A DNA stretch of 35,153 bases from Microcaldota archaeon (lineage in GTDB: Archaea; Micrarchaeota; Micrarchaeia; Micrarchaeales; CABMGC01): NCBI GenBank assembly GCA_023270015.1, contig JAGDXZ010000051.1, forward strand, positions 1-35,153, written 5' to 3'. Under the pieces are notes generated by a model. That model did not search any database. It worked only from the letters and a program-made list of their open reading frames with translations, and had not been told where the DNA came from. Of this stretch, positions 9,003 to 17,812 are shown one piece after another. The position numbers and the translations under genes were made by a program. The first letter of the stretch is position 1; every line of letters begins with the position of its first letter.

Positions 9003-9240
9003 GCTCTTTAGTTTGCAAAAACAACAAAGGTTTTTGATTCGATAAGGAAAAATAAAGACATCAAGACTTGGAATATGTTGTTCCAGAATTTGTTTATAAG
9101 TTATACTGGCGCACAGCGAGATTTGCTTTCTATTGATTGAAATGGCGGGCTTTCTGCTATGCATTCTGTAAAAACCTGATTCTTTTTTCGGTAATTGCAA
9201 TTCCAATTTGTTGCACTAAAGCATCTAGAGGCTTTGCAAA

Positions 9241-9250
9241 AGTATAAAAG
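9241..9250 (+). promoter_or_regulatory. TATA box, leaderless promoter
   Basis: AGTATAAAAG is centred about 26 bases before the ATG at 9272, so transcription should start at or next to the start codon. No Shine-Dalgarno sequence is present. It is one of the clearest promoters in the window. Confidence 0.6.
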
Positions 9251-9271
9251 GTTGAAGCTGCTATTTGAATC

Positions 9272-9871
9272 ATGGCTTCTGCGGGCAAGGCATTGCTAGG
9301 CGGCATGATACTAGGAATTATAATCGTTATAGCGCTAGAGACGCTTGTCGCGCTTGCTTTTCTGAGTAGCCAAGGAGTCAAGAATCCTTTTCAATTCGTG
9401 AAATCAGTGCTCGGCTCCATTCCTCAGCTTTCCAGCTTAAACCTGTCTGCGATAAAGGGAATAAACATATCAAGCCTAAAGAATCTAGCAAACATAACTA
9501 AGCAAACATCGCAAAAAAGCTACGTAAACGTTAGCGAAGTAGTTATTGCGGCAAGGCTTAATGTGAACGAATCTCAGAAAAATGCTAGCGTGCTAGGCCT
9601 TCTTACCTACAAGCAAACAGGTAATGGGTTTGTATCCCAAACAGGCGGCATATCTAACTATACCTTCTCAATTCCTGACGACACCCAATTTCCTATGAAT
9701 ATAATAAGCGTCGAGGCAGAAACCCCTGGCTTTGAAGTGGCATATGTATTTCCAAAGCTACCGCACGAAATAAGCCCTGAAGGCGTTGGGAATTTTACAG
9801 TAATTATCAAAATGCCCAGCACAGGCTACAGCGGCAATTTGCTTTTGAACGTGTCTGCAAACGCGGGCTAG
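9272..9871 (+). CDS. Membrane-anchored extracytoplasmic protein, unknown function
   Basis: The protein is 199 aa with a single strong hydrophobic segment near the N-terminus (about residues 6-31, 'GGMILGIIIVIALETLVALA'). This is followed by a Ser/Asn-rich linker (about 45-85) and a beta-strand-rich C-terminal half with 'NFTVIIKMPSTGYSGNLLL', suggesting an immunoglobulin-like sandwich outside the cell. Several NxS/T sequons (for example NLS, NIS, NVS, NFT) could be N-glycosylation sites. I do not recognise the family. It does not show a clear pilin-type cleavage site, so an uncleaved signal anchor is most likely. It has its own leaderless promoter and converges on thrS with a 6-base gap. Confidence 0.75.
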   Translation: MASAGKALLGGMILGIIIVIALETLVALAFLSSQGVKNPFQFVKSVLGSIPQLSSLNLSAIKGINISSLKNLANITKQTSQKSYVNVSEVVIAARLNVNESQKNASVLGLLTYKQTGNGFVSQTGGISNYTFSIPDDTQFPMNIISVEAETPGFEVAYVFPKLPHEISPEGVGNFTVIIKMPSTGYSGNLLLNVSANAG

Positions 9872-9877
9872 CTTCGC

Positions 9878-11560
9878 TCAGAAGGTCAATGTGTTTGATC
9901 TGCTTGCTGCTTCCTTTCCAACAATCTCTGCCAGCTCCTCCACTTTCATCTCCTTTTGCTTGCTGCTTCTGCTTCTTACTGTAATGCTCTTTTTCTCAGC
10001 CTCCTTTTCGCCAACCACTACAATGTATGGCACTTTTTGGCCTATTGCCTGCCTGACTTTGTAGTCTATAGTCCTATCGCTCAGGTCAGCCTCAACCCTT
10101 ATGCCCTTTTTCTTAAGCTCAGCGTAAACGCTTTCGGCATAGGCGTTAGATTTTTCAGAAACCGAAACCACTATCACCTGAACCGGCGCTAGCCAGGTCG
10201 GGAACTTTCCTTGGTAGTGCTCTACAAGCACGCCTATAAACCTCTCTAAAGTGCCGTAGATTGCCCTGTGTATCACTACCGGCGTTTGCTGCTTGCCATC
10301 TTTGTCGGTATAGGTCAGCTTGAACCTTAGAGGCATTTGGTAGTCTAGCTGTATTGTGGCGCACTGCCAGGCCCTGCCCTGCGAATCGTAAACGTCAAAG
10401 TCTATCTTTGGGCCATAGAATGCGCCTTCCTTCTCCTTTATCTCATAATCCATATGGTTGTTCGCCAATGCAGCTTTGAGTGCATTTGTAGCCCTCTCCC
10501 ACAGCTTCTCATCGCCCATGTGGTTGTCTGGCATTGTTGATAGCTTTGCCTTGTATTTCATTCCAAATGTGGAATAAACTTCGTTAACCATTTTTAGCAG
10601 TTGTGTTATTTCGCTTTCTATCTGATCCTCTCTTGCAAATATGTGGCCGTCGTCTTGCGTGAACTCTTTGACTCTGAAAAGGCCTGTCGCAACGCCGCTT
10701 AGTTCGCTCCTATGCACTTTGTCGAAGATTGCAGTCCTGAACGGCAATTCCCTGTAGCTCCACTTTCTGGTCATGTATATGAGCATTGTAGAAGGGCAGT
10801 TCATGGGCTTGAGGCCCACAGTTCCTATGCTCGAGTCGAATATGAACATGTCGTTGCGATAGTGCTCAAGGTGACCGCTGACCTCCCAAAGGGCTATGTT
10901 TGCAAGCTCAGGCGTGCTTATTTCTTCATATCCGTACTCTGCTTCTTTCTCCCTCATGAACTCAACAAGCTGCTTGAAAAGTATGAAACCCTTAGGATGC
11001 CAGTAAACCATGCCCGGCGAGACTTCCTGGAAGCTGTATAAGTCAAGCTTCTCCCCTATTATCCTGTGGTCGGTCTCTGGCAAGCCTGACCAGTCGCTCT
11101 TCTTCACTATTGATGTGTCTATCTTCTGGCTTTTCTTAACTTCTCTCTTCTGCTTCCCGTAGCTTCTTGACTGCTCTGCCAGCGGATACCCTTTTACGCT
11201 AACGCTAAGCTGCTTGTTCCATCCAAATGGCGCTGCAAAGACCTCCAAACCTTTTCCCTCTGCCAGCTCCCTCATTTTCTTGAACAGGGCATACGATTCT
11301 TCAGGAGAGGCAAGGTCGCTGCTTAGATGGGCAAAAGGATAAAGCACGAGTCTGCCAATCTTCTGTTTCTTTGCAAAATTTACGGCATCGTCTATTGCCT
11401 GCTTGGCCTCTGTCTCTGTGTCTCCCTTTTCAACACACACAAACAAAGCAAGCGCATTCTCAACCGCTTGCCTTTTCTTGTCGCTTTCCTCGTAGACTTT
11501 CGATTCTGGCTTAACGAGCGCATATTCTATCTTATCGACATCTAGCTGTAGAATCCTCAT
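9878..11560 (-). CDS. thrS: Threonyl-tRNA synthetase, archaeal type
   Basis: This enzyme charges tRNA-Thr. The 560-aa protein has an N-terminal editing domain of the archaeal D-aminoacyl-tRNA-deacylase-like type (about 1-135, including 'YPFAHLSSDLASPEES'), which removes mischarged serine. A class II catalytic core follows, with Zn-binding residues in 'MNCPSTM' (Cys), 'DDGHIF' (His) and 'IHRAIYGTLERF' (His). Motif 2 is 'FRVKEFTQDDGHIF', and motif 3 lies around 'YGTLERFIGVLVEHY'. The C-terminal anticodon-binding domain (about 455-550) includes 'GIRVEADLSDRTIDYKVRQA'. It is somewhat shorter than many archaeal ThrRSs, which exceed 600 aa. The ATG at 11560 has TTTAATG-type sequences about 26-32 bases upstream. 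The gene appears monocistronic. Confidence 0.96.
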   Translation of the reverse strand: MRILQLDVDKIEYALVKPESKVYEESDKKRQAVENALALFVCVEKGDTETEAKQAIDDAVNFAKKQKIGRLVLYPFAHLSSDLASPEESYALFKKMRELAEGKGLEVFAAPFGWNKQLSVSVKGYPLAEQSRSYGKQKREVKKSQKIDTSIVKKSDWSGLPETDHRIIGEKLDLYSFQEVSPGMVYWHPKGFILFKQLVEFMREKEAEYGYEEISTPELANIALWEVSGHLEHYRNDMFIFDSSIGTVGLKPMNCPSTMLIYMTRKWSYRELPFRTAIFDKVHRSELSGVATGLFRVKEFTQDDGHIFAREDQIESEITQLLKMVNEVYSTFGMKYKAKLSTMPDNHMGDEKLWERATNALKAALANNHMDYEIKEKEGAFYGPKIDFDVYDSQGRAWQCATIQLDYQMPLRFKLTYTDKDGKQQTPVVIHRAIYGTLERFIGVLVEHYQGKFPTWLAPVQVIVVSVSEKSNAYAESVYAELKKKGIRVEADLSDRTIDYKVRQAIGQKVPYIVVVGEKEAEKKSITVRSRSSKQKEMKVEELAEIVGKEAASRSNTLTF

Positions 11561-11613
11561 GCAAAAGCCTAGTTAGGAATGTGCATTAAACATTAAAAAT
11601 TGTTTTGTGCAGG

Positions 11614-13332
11614 CTATTCCTTTGTAACGAAGAAATTGCCTATTGCTAGGTATTTTGCCCCTGTGTTGTGCAAAGTCCAAAGTGCATCCTCAGGTGTCAT
11701 GACTATTGGCATGCCGTGTTTGTTGAAGCTTGTATTGAGCACGGCGCCCAATCCTGTCTTTTTCTTAACTGCCTCTATCAGCTCCCTATAGAGCTTGTTC
11801 TCGCTGCCGAGTATCTGGGGCCTAGTTGTCTTGTCTATGTGTGATGCTGCGACAAGCTTCGGAAACTCCTCGGGCTTTATTTTGTAGCCTACTGTCATGA
11901 ACCTGTTGGGCCTAGGATACGGATTGAGCAGCTTTGCTGCATCTTCCTCAAGTATTGTGCTTGCAAAAGGCTGATAGTAAGGCCTTCTCTTTATTATTAT
12001 GTTTACCTGGTCCCTATTCTCAGGATAATTCGGTAATGCAAGAACGCTTCTATTGCCAAGTGCTCTAGGGCCATATTCCATTCGCCCTTGAAACCACAAA
12101 ACTATTTTGTTTTCCTCAGCAATCTTCTCAGCAGTGTATTTTGCAATGTCTTCTACTTCCTCATATTCTATCTTCTTCTCCTTTGCCTCTTTCTTGAGAA
12201 GTTCCTCTATTTCCAAGTTTGAATATTCGGGGCCGAAATAGAGGTCTTTTATGCCTTTGCCCAATCTTCCATGTTCCATGAAGTCTGCATATAACGCTGC
12301 CCCTGCTGCAAGCCCGCCGTCGCCCATGTGCGGAAATACAAAGAAGTCTTTGACCTCAGGAGACTCGTTGATAAGCATATTTATTATGATATTTGAAAAG
12401 AGACCGCCGGCAACACACACGTTCCTTATTCCTGTTTCCTTTATGAACTGGTTTACTATCTTCATCACCTGTTCTTCAACATATTTCTGCACACCATAGG
12501 CAAGGGCTTCTCTGTTGTACTTCCACAGCAAGTGGTCTTTTATGTATTCAGCCAATTCAAACTCATATTTGACTCCAAAATTGCTCACAAGCTGCTTCTT
12601 TTTCTCATCATACCTTACTATCTTCTCGAGCTCCGGTATTGTCTCTGGGTATGAGTAGGCAGCAAGAGACATGAGCTTGCCCTCGTCTTCGCTGTATTTG
12701 AGGTCACAGGCCAATGTTGCAGCTCCATATAGAAGGCCAAGGCTTGCACTGGCTTTGAAAGATGCAAGCCTTTCAAGCTTGCCGTTGTCTCCTATGCTTA
12801 CAGTGCCGCTAAGCCCGTCTCCAGCGCCATCGAGTGTTATAACCAAGGCTTCCTTGAAGCCAGAGGCGTAGTAGGCTGAAGCAGCATGGGCAAGATGGTG
12901 CTCTACAAATACAATCTTCTTGTCCAAGCCTGCATCCTTTAGACGCCTTGCAATAATGCTGCCGCCAATGTGGGTGCCCATGTACCTCCATAGGGCGTGA
13001 GGTCTCTGGTCCTGTATTAGCCTGAACACGAAGTTATGCAGGTGCATGCGTATTCTGCCGGGCTTTTTTGCTGCCTTTCTCCATAAGTCCCTTCTCTTTC
13101 TTTCTAGGCTTGGCATGACCCTGGCAAAAAGTGCGCTGCCGCCATACCATGCAACTGCCACTTTTTCTATCTCTTCGCCTTGCTTAGCCAAATACCTTAC
13201 TGAGTTTACCGGAAAGCCGACATCGTTTTTCCTTTTTGTGAATCTTTCCTCATTTATTGCAGCTATGATGCTGCCGTTATTTACAAGCGCGGCACCAGCA
13301 TCATGTGCATCGTGAATGCCTAAAATTGCCAT
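11614..13332 (-). CDS. Carbamoyltransferase, NodU/CmcH/TobZ family
   Basis: Family members transfer a carbamoyl group from carbamoyl phosphate, via carbamoyl-adenylate, to a hydroxyl of a sugar or natural product. The 572-aa protein has the N-terminal Kae1/TsaD-like domain: 'GIHDAHDAGAALVNNG', 'EERFTKRKND', the metal-binding 'EHHLAHAASAYYASGF', and 'TLDGAGDG'. The C-terminal carbamoyltransferase domain has 'WFQGRMEYGPRALGNRS' and 'NTSFNKHGMPIVMTPEDA'. It is the last gene of the uS15-eS1-MEMO operon, 18 bases after the MEMO stop, with a GAGG-type site. The acceptor is unknown; in an archaeon a surface glycan or small metabolite is plausible. CarAB, the carbamoyl phosphate source, is encoded a few kilobases away. 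Confidence 0.92.
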   Translation of the reverse strand: MAILGIHDAHDAGAALVNNGSIIAAINEERFTKRKNDVGFPVNSVRYLAKQGEEIEKVAVAWYGGSALFARVMPSLERKRRDLWRKAAKKPGRIRMHLHNFVFRLIQDQRPHALWRYMGTHIGGSIIARRLKDAGLDKKIVFVEHHLAHAASAYYASGFKEALVITLDGAGDGLSGTVSIGDNGKLERLASFKASASLGLLYGAATLACDLKYSEDEGKLMSLAAYSYPETIPELEKIVRYDEKKKQLVSNFGVKYEFELAEYIKDHLLWKYNREALAYGVQKYVEEQVMKIVNQFIKETGIRNVCVAGGLFSNIIINMLINESPEVKDFFVFPHMGDGGLAAGAALYADFMEHGRLGKGIKDLYFGPEYSNLEIEELLKKEAKEKKIEYEEVEDIAKYTAEKIAEENKIVLWFQGRMEYGPRALGNRSVLALPNYPENRDQVNIIIKRRPYYQPFASTILEEDAAKLLNPYPRPNRFMTVGYKIKPEEFPKLVAASHIDKTTRPQILGSENKLYRELIEAVKKKTGLGAVLNTSFNKHGMPIVMTPEDALWTLHNTGAKYLAIGNFFVTKE

Positions 13333-13350
13333 AGTATCTGTTCCTCATTA

Positions 13351-14193
13351 CTATTTCATAAATGCTATGCTTGCATAAGCCACTACAGAGCTATAATCGT
13401 TTGTCATGTTCCCGGAGTTGCCATACTTCAGCAAAACCCCTTTACTGGCTCCCTTTGCCTTTGCAAAGAATGCTGCTGCTGAGATTGCCCCGTAGCCGCA
13501 AGCAGTGTCATCTGCTTCAGCAAGAAGCCTGTTGAATGAATGTATGTCAAGCTTCTCGAGAGCTTTTATAGCGGGCATGTCCTTGCTTTCTGCAACGCTC
13601 GCAGGCTCATAGTGGTCAAAGTCTGAGCTGGCAACTACAATAACCTCTCTGCCAAGCTCCTCGCTAGCTTTTAACAGCGCTTCTGCAACTGCTTTGCTTG
13701 CCTCTTCGCTCTGATCAGACATGCAGATAAAAAGGAAGCGATATTGGCCTAGCAGACGCTGAACAAACGGAACCTGCACCTCTACAGAGTGCTCCTCTTT
13801 TATTTCTGAAGAGTCTGTTGAAAAGCGCGGCTCTTCTTTGCAAAGCTCATTAGCAAGCTCTACATCATTTTTCGCAATTCCTAGAGGGGTCTCCCAATCT
13901 TCAAGCGAAACGTTGGCAAAATCTCCTAGCCCCATGTGGTTTGGGCCTATGATTGCAATAGTATCTATTTTTCTTTTTTTAGCAGTCTCAGAAAGAGCAT
14001 AGTATGTGTATGCAGCAACGTAGCCAGAATAAACATACCCTGCATGAGGCGCAACAAATGCAAGAGCTTTTGAAAAGTCAAGCTTTTCCAACCTGCTTTT
14101 GTCAACGCTGCTTAGCAGAAAATCTATAGTCTTTTCAAGCTCAGTTCTTGTGCCAGGATAGAAAGCACCTGCAACCGCAGGCTTCCTAGTCAT
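13351..14193 (-). CDS. MEMO1 family protein (AmmeMemoRadiSam B)
   Basis: The 280-aa protein matches the MEMO1/UPF0103 family, whose fold resembles class III extradiol dioxygenases. The archaeal function is not established. Typical motifs are 'RKPAVAGAFYPG' at the start, 'APHAGYVYSGYVAAYTY', 'GPNHMG', 'EEHSVEVQVPFVQ', and 'SSDFDHYEP' near the metal or active site. A late Cys lies in 'DTACGYGAI'. Its ATG overlaps the eS1 stop by four bases (ATGA), implying translational coupling with a ribosomal protein gene. In many archaea MEMO occurs beside AMMECR1 and a radical SAM gene; neither is adjacent here. Confidence 0.93.
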   Translation of the reverse strand: MTRKPAVAGAFYPGTRTELEKTIDFLLSSVDKSRLEKLDFSKALAFVAPHAGYVYSGYVAAYTYYALSETAKKRKIDTIAIIGPNHMGLGDFANVSLEDWETPLGIAKNDVELANELCKEEPRFSTDSSEIKEEHSVEVQVPFVQRLLGQYRFLFICMSDQSEEASKAVAEALLKASEELGREVIVVASSDFDHYEPASVAESKDMPAIKALEKLDIHSFNRLLAEADDTACGYGAISAAAFFAKAKGASKGVLLKYGNSGNMTNDYSSVVAYASIAFMK

Positions 14194-14768
14194 GCAATCT
14201 TTCTCGAAAACTCTACCCGCTTTATCTCAAACTTCGAAATTGGAGCAATTTTGTTGAGTATTTCTATGGCATCTTTCCTTATCTCCCCGTTAAGCAAGCC
14301 TTTTATTATCTCATCCTTTGTGTGTTTTGCGAAATGCTCCTTTAGTAGAGTGCTAACTGCTACCCTTATTGCATGGGTCTTGGAATACGGTACTTTGTTT
14401 CTTGTGGTTATGAGGAGCTTGACTACGGCTTCGGAGCCATCTTTGGACTTCAGCTTATCATAAGTATAGACAGCGTCAGAATGCCTTTTTACAAGCGATC
14501 TCAAATAGCTGAACTGGCTTTCAAGATACGCTACCTCTGTATCTGCTTTGCCGTTTGCTGCGTTTATGATCCTAAGGCCTGTAGTGTAGAAGGAATGCGA
14601 AGGGTCATGCGTTACCCAAGCAAGGCTCACCTTCATTATTCTTCCAGTTACTGCCTTCTCATCTGCCGCTGGCACGCTGCCTATGACTTCATTGCCCAGC
14701 ACAGCTGGCGTTTGCACATCAAACCATTGCTTGGCTTTCCATTTTTCAAGTCCTTTTTGCGTGGTCAT
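14190..14768 (-). CDS. rps3ae: Small-subunit ribosomal protein eS1 (S3Ae)
   Basis: This is a structural protein of the 30S subunit platform, found in archaea and eukaryotes. The 192-aa sequence shows 'KWKAKQWFDVQTPAVLGNEVIGSVPA', the family's opening, followed by 'RIMKVSLAWVTHDPSHSFY' and 'LKSKDGSEAVVKLLITTRNKVPYSKTHAIR' (all of it lies in about residues 8-135). Length is standard for archaea. It starts nine bases after the uS15 stop, with GGAGG nearby, and ends in a 4-base overlap with the MEMO-like gene, so it is the middle of an operon. Confidence 0.95.
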   Translation of the reverse strand: MTTQKGLEKWKAKQWFDVQTPAVLGNEVIGSVPAADEKAVTGRIMKVSLAWVTHDPSHSFYTTGLRIINAANGKADTEVAYLESQFSYLRSLVKRHSDAVYTYDKLKSKDGSEAVVKLLITTRNKVPYSKTHAIRVAVSTLLKEHFAKHTKDEIIKGLLNGEIRKDAIEILNKIAPISKFEIKRVEFSRKIA

Positions 14769-14777
14769 CTAAAAACC

Positions 14778-15236
14778 TTAGCCTCCCTTAATCAGCAATG
14801 CTGCCTGCTGCGGATCATAAGCCCAATCCTTTGGCAACTTGCCCACTCGCTTGTAATACTTTGTTAGCCTCCAAATTTTTGACTCTACCCTGTTAAGCCT
14901 GACTTTGTTGTGTACATCTTTGTGGTTCTTTGCCAAATGGTCTCTCATGTTGACTGCCTTCTTTACTAAATCCAGCAGATCCGGAGGCAAAGACCTCTTT
15001 AAGCCTTTGCTCTCAAGGAACTCATTGAGCCGCATCCCTATTATGGGCTTAACATATTTTACTCCATGCTTGTCCTTGAGGACCTGTCCTATTTGCGCAG
15101 GGGAAAGGCCCTGCTTGAAATACTTTACAATAAGCTCTTCTACTTCGGCCTTCCTGCTGGCGTCTGCCTTTATCTCTTCAGCAGGAGGCTTTCTCGATTT
15201 CGACCTGCCGTGCTTTCCTGTATGCATTCTTGCCAT
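14778..15236 (-). CDS. rps15: Small-subunit ribosomal protein uS15, archaeal type
   Basis: uS15 binds 16S rRNA and stabilises the central domain of the 30S subunit. The 152-aa length, with an N-terminal extension ('MARMHTGKHGRSKSRKPP'), is typical of the archaeal/eukaryotic form rather than the shorter bacterial one. The C-terminal core has 'HKDVHNKVRLNRVESKIWRL' and 'YYKRVGKLPKDW'. It is the first gene of the operon with eS1, the MEMO protein and the carbamoyltransferase. A promoter should lie in the 102 bases between it and valS; TTTATAG- and TTTAT-type sequences are present there. Confidence 0.96.
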   Translation of the reverse strand: MARMHTGKHGRSKSRKPPAEEIKADASRKAEVEELIVKYFKQGLSPAQIGQVLKDKHGVKYVKPIIGMRLNEFLESKGLKRSLPPDLLDLVKKAVNMRDHLAKNHKDVHNKVRLNRVESKIWRLTKYYKRVGKLPKDWAYDPQQAALLIKGG

Positions 15237-15338
15237 TTAACTCACTTTAACATTTTTCAAGTTGCAAGCAATAAACACTTAATCAGTGCCAAACAACTAT
15301 AAATATGTTATGCTTGCCTGGATTTATCGATTTTCCAT

Positions 15339-17702
15339 TCAATTTAGAATCTTAATCCTTATATTTGTTTCAGGTATCTGCAGCTCTCCAGTACCCTGCT
15401 TTATCTCGCCTATGTTCATTGCATTTTCTATGTCTGCGAAGGCAGACTCATCGATGCCCTCTATCACTACCTGCTTGATTGGCGCATTTAATGCAAGCTT
15501 GTTCGCATGCTTCCACTGCCTTATGTACGAAATTACGGTATAAGCTTCTGCGCCTGTTTTTGCTGCCTTCGCATCTACTGCTTTTTCTATCTCGCTTTCT
15601 TCTGGCCAGTTTAGAAGGTGCACGGATTCAGGGCCCAGCTTGTCTTTGTATATTCTCAGATAAATCGCCTCTGTTATGAAAGGAAGGAACGGCGCAAAGA
15701 GCTTCAGCAGGTTTAAGAATATGGTGTTTATCGTTTTGCTTGCAGAGACTTCTTTGCCGTATACCCTCTTCTTCACAAATTCGAGGTATTCGTTCGCAAA
15801 ACGCCAGAAATAGGCTTCTATTTCATTCCTGGCTTTGAAGTAGTCAAAGTCTTCGAAATATGCAATGGAGTCCTTTATTACCTTTGCAAGCTCCTGCAGG
15901 AAATAGTGGTCTATAGGCGTTAGGTCTTTTTCTATTCCAAAGCCTTGCTTATCTGTGCCTGTAAGCGTTATGAACTTGCCTATATTCCACAGCTTGTTCA
16001 CAAGTCTTGCACCTGCCACTATCTCCTTTTCCTGGAAGGAATTGTCCTCGCCCAGCGAGGATGAGCTTGCCCAATACCTTACAGGGTCTGCGCCGTATTT
16101 CTCAATGTATGTTTTTGGGTCAACCACATTGCCCCATGACTTGTGCATCGGCCTGCCATGAGGGTCGAGCCCTTGGCCTGAGATCATCAAATGCTGCCAA
16201 GGTATGTTGTTTGTGTGGAGCAGCGACTTTACTATGGTGGTAAAGTCCCAGAATGAAATTATCTCATAGGCATTAGACCTCATGCTCATTGGGTAAACCT
16301 TTGCATACTTGTTGTCAAGCCCCCATCTTGCATTTATCAGCGGCGTCAAAGAGGAAGTCGCCCATGTGTCCATTACATCTGTCTCAGGAACAAATTCATC
16401 AGAACCGCACTCGCATTTCTCCTTTGGCTTGTCTACAAAAGGATTTACAGGCAAGTCCTCTTCTTTAGCTATCTTGGGCCTGCCGCATTTCTTGCAGTAC
16501 CAAACAGGAAAATACACTCCGAAATACCTCTGCCTGGATATGCACCAGTCCCATTTTAGCCCATTTACCCAGTTCTCATACCTTACGCGCATATATTCTG
16601 GATGCCACTTGACCTTTCTACCCTGCTCTAGAAGCTTTTCCTTAAGATCCAGATAGGTTATGTACCATTGCTCCTTCATTAAGTATTCTATCTCTGTTCC
16701 ACACCTTTCATGCACGTTGACAGAATGCTCAATTTCTTCCTCTTTTACAACTAGCCCCGCCTTTTTCAAGTCTTCTACGATCTTTTCTCTCGCCTCTTTT
16801 ATGCTCAGCCCTTTATACGGCTCAACATTCAGCCTGCCCTTGCCATCTATTACCATCCTGAGGTCTAGGTTGTATGCCTTGTAAAGAGCTATATCATTTT
16901 GGTCTCCAAACGTGCAACACATCTCTGCCCCAGTACCAAACTCCGGGTTTATGCTATCGTCTGCATAAACCTTGACTTCGTAGCCGAACAAAGGCACCTT
17001 TATGCTTTTTCCAACAAAGCTCTTATAGCGCTCATCCTTCGGGTTTACAAACAAGCCTACGCATGCGGGAAGAAGCTCGGGCCTTGTAGTTGCAATGGTA
17101 AGGTCACCGAACTTTATGTAGACAAGCTTGCTTTTTAGCACCTTGTCTTCGAGCTCCATCTGCGAAACCACTGTCTTGCATTTCGGGCAGTAAAGCACAG
17201 GCGAGTTCTTTCTTACAATTCTTCCCATCTTGTAAAGGTCTATGAAGGATTTCTGCGAAATCTTTTGCACATCTTTGCTTATGGTCTCATAGGTCAGGCT
17301 CCAGTCTATGGAAAGGCCAAGCCTCTTGAAGAGGTTTATGTACTGCTCATTGTACTCCTTGACATCATGCATTACTAGCTCTACGAACTTATCCCTTCCT
17401 AGGTCTTCTGCAGCAATGCCATGCTTTTTCTCTATAAGCAGCTCAGTTGGCAGGCCGTTGTTGTCAAGGCCGAATGGGTAAAACACGTTGAAGCCGCGCA
17501 TGCGCTTATACCTTGCTATGAACTCTGCTTGCGAGTAAGAGAACACATGCCCCATGTGTATGTCTCCAGACACTGTAGGCGGCGGCGTATCTATGGAGAA
17601 TATAGGCTTGCTACTTTGCTCGTCAAACTTGTAGATTTTGTGCTCTTCCCAGTAAGCAAGTATCTTGGGCTCCTCTATGCTCGCGTCATATTTGTCTTCC
17701 AT
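15339..17702 (-). CDS. valS: Valyl-tRNA synthetase, compact form
   Basis: This class I enzyme charges tRNA-Val. The 787-aa protein has a HIGH-type motif (HMGH, residues 49-52), a CP1 editing domain with 'IATTRPELLPACVGLFVNP', a zinc knuckle 'CPKCKTVV', and a second Cys cluster (CKKC ... CEC). The KMSKS region reads 'GRPMHKSWGNVVDP', keeping the second Lys-Ser but not the first Lys. The anticodon-binding helical domain follows ('HYFLQELAKVIKDSI' onward). There is little sign of the C-terminal coiled-coil arm found in bacterial ValRS, which explains the short length. A GGAGA site lies three bases before the ATG, and a TTTTTAAATTAT box lies about 33 bases upstream. WYCKKCG in the insert and the Val/Ile-specific signatures argue for ValRS over IleRS. 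Confidence 0.93.
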   Translation of the reverse strand: MEDKYDASIEEPKILAYWEEHKIYKFDEQSSKPIFSIDTPPPTVSGDIHMGHVFSYSQAEFIARYKRMRGFNVFYPFGLDNNGLPTELLIEKKHGIAAEDLGRDKFVELVMHDVKEYNEQYINLFKRLGLSIDWSLTYETISKDVQKISQKSFIDLYKMGRIVRKNSPVLYCPKCKTVVSQMELEDKVLKSKLVYIKFGDLTIATTRPELLPACVGLFVNPKDERYKSFVGKSIKVPLFGYEVKVYADDSINPEFGTGAEMCCTFGDQNDIALYKAYNLDLRMVIDGKGRLNVEPYKGLSIKEAREKIVEDLKKAGLVVKEEEIEHSVNVHERCGTEIEYLMKEQWYITYLDLKEKLLEQGRKVKWHPEYMRVRYENWVNGLKWDWCISRQRYFGVYFPVWYCKKCGRPKIAKEEDLPVNPFVDKPKEKCECGSDEFVPETDVMDTWATSSLTPLINARWGLDNKYAKVYPMSMRSNAYEIISFWDFTTIVKSLLHTNNIPWQHLMISGQGLDPHGRPMHKSWGNVVDPKTYIEKYGADPVRYWASSSSLGEDNSFQEKEIVAGARLVNKLWNIGKFITLTGTDKQGFGIEKDLTPIDHYFLQELAKVIKDSIAYFEDFDYFKARNEIEAYFWRFANEYLEFVKKRVYGKEVSASKTINTIFLNLLKLFAPFLPFITEAIYLRIYKDKLGPESVHLLNWPEESEIEKAVDAKAAKTGAEAYTVISYIRQWKHANKLALNAPIKQVVIEGIDESAFADIENAMNIGEIKQGTGELQIPETNIRIKILN

Positions 17703-17812
17703 ACTTCTCCTTTCTTTTTTAGCTTGAATAATTTAAAAAATCCCTTCTTTTCCGCTTTTCCGCCAATGTTGAATATTGTCTGCTTCGTCAGTAGATTTTA
17801 CGCCTATGATTC

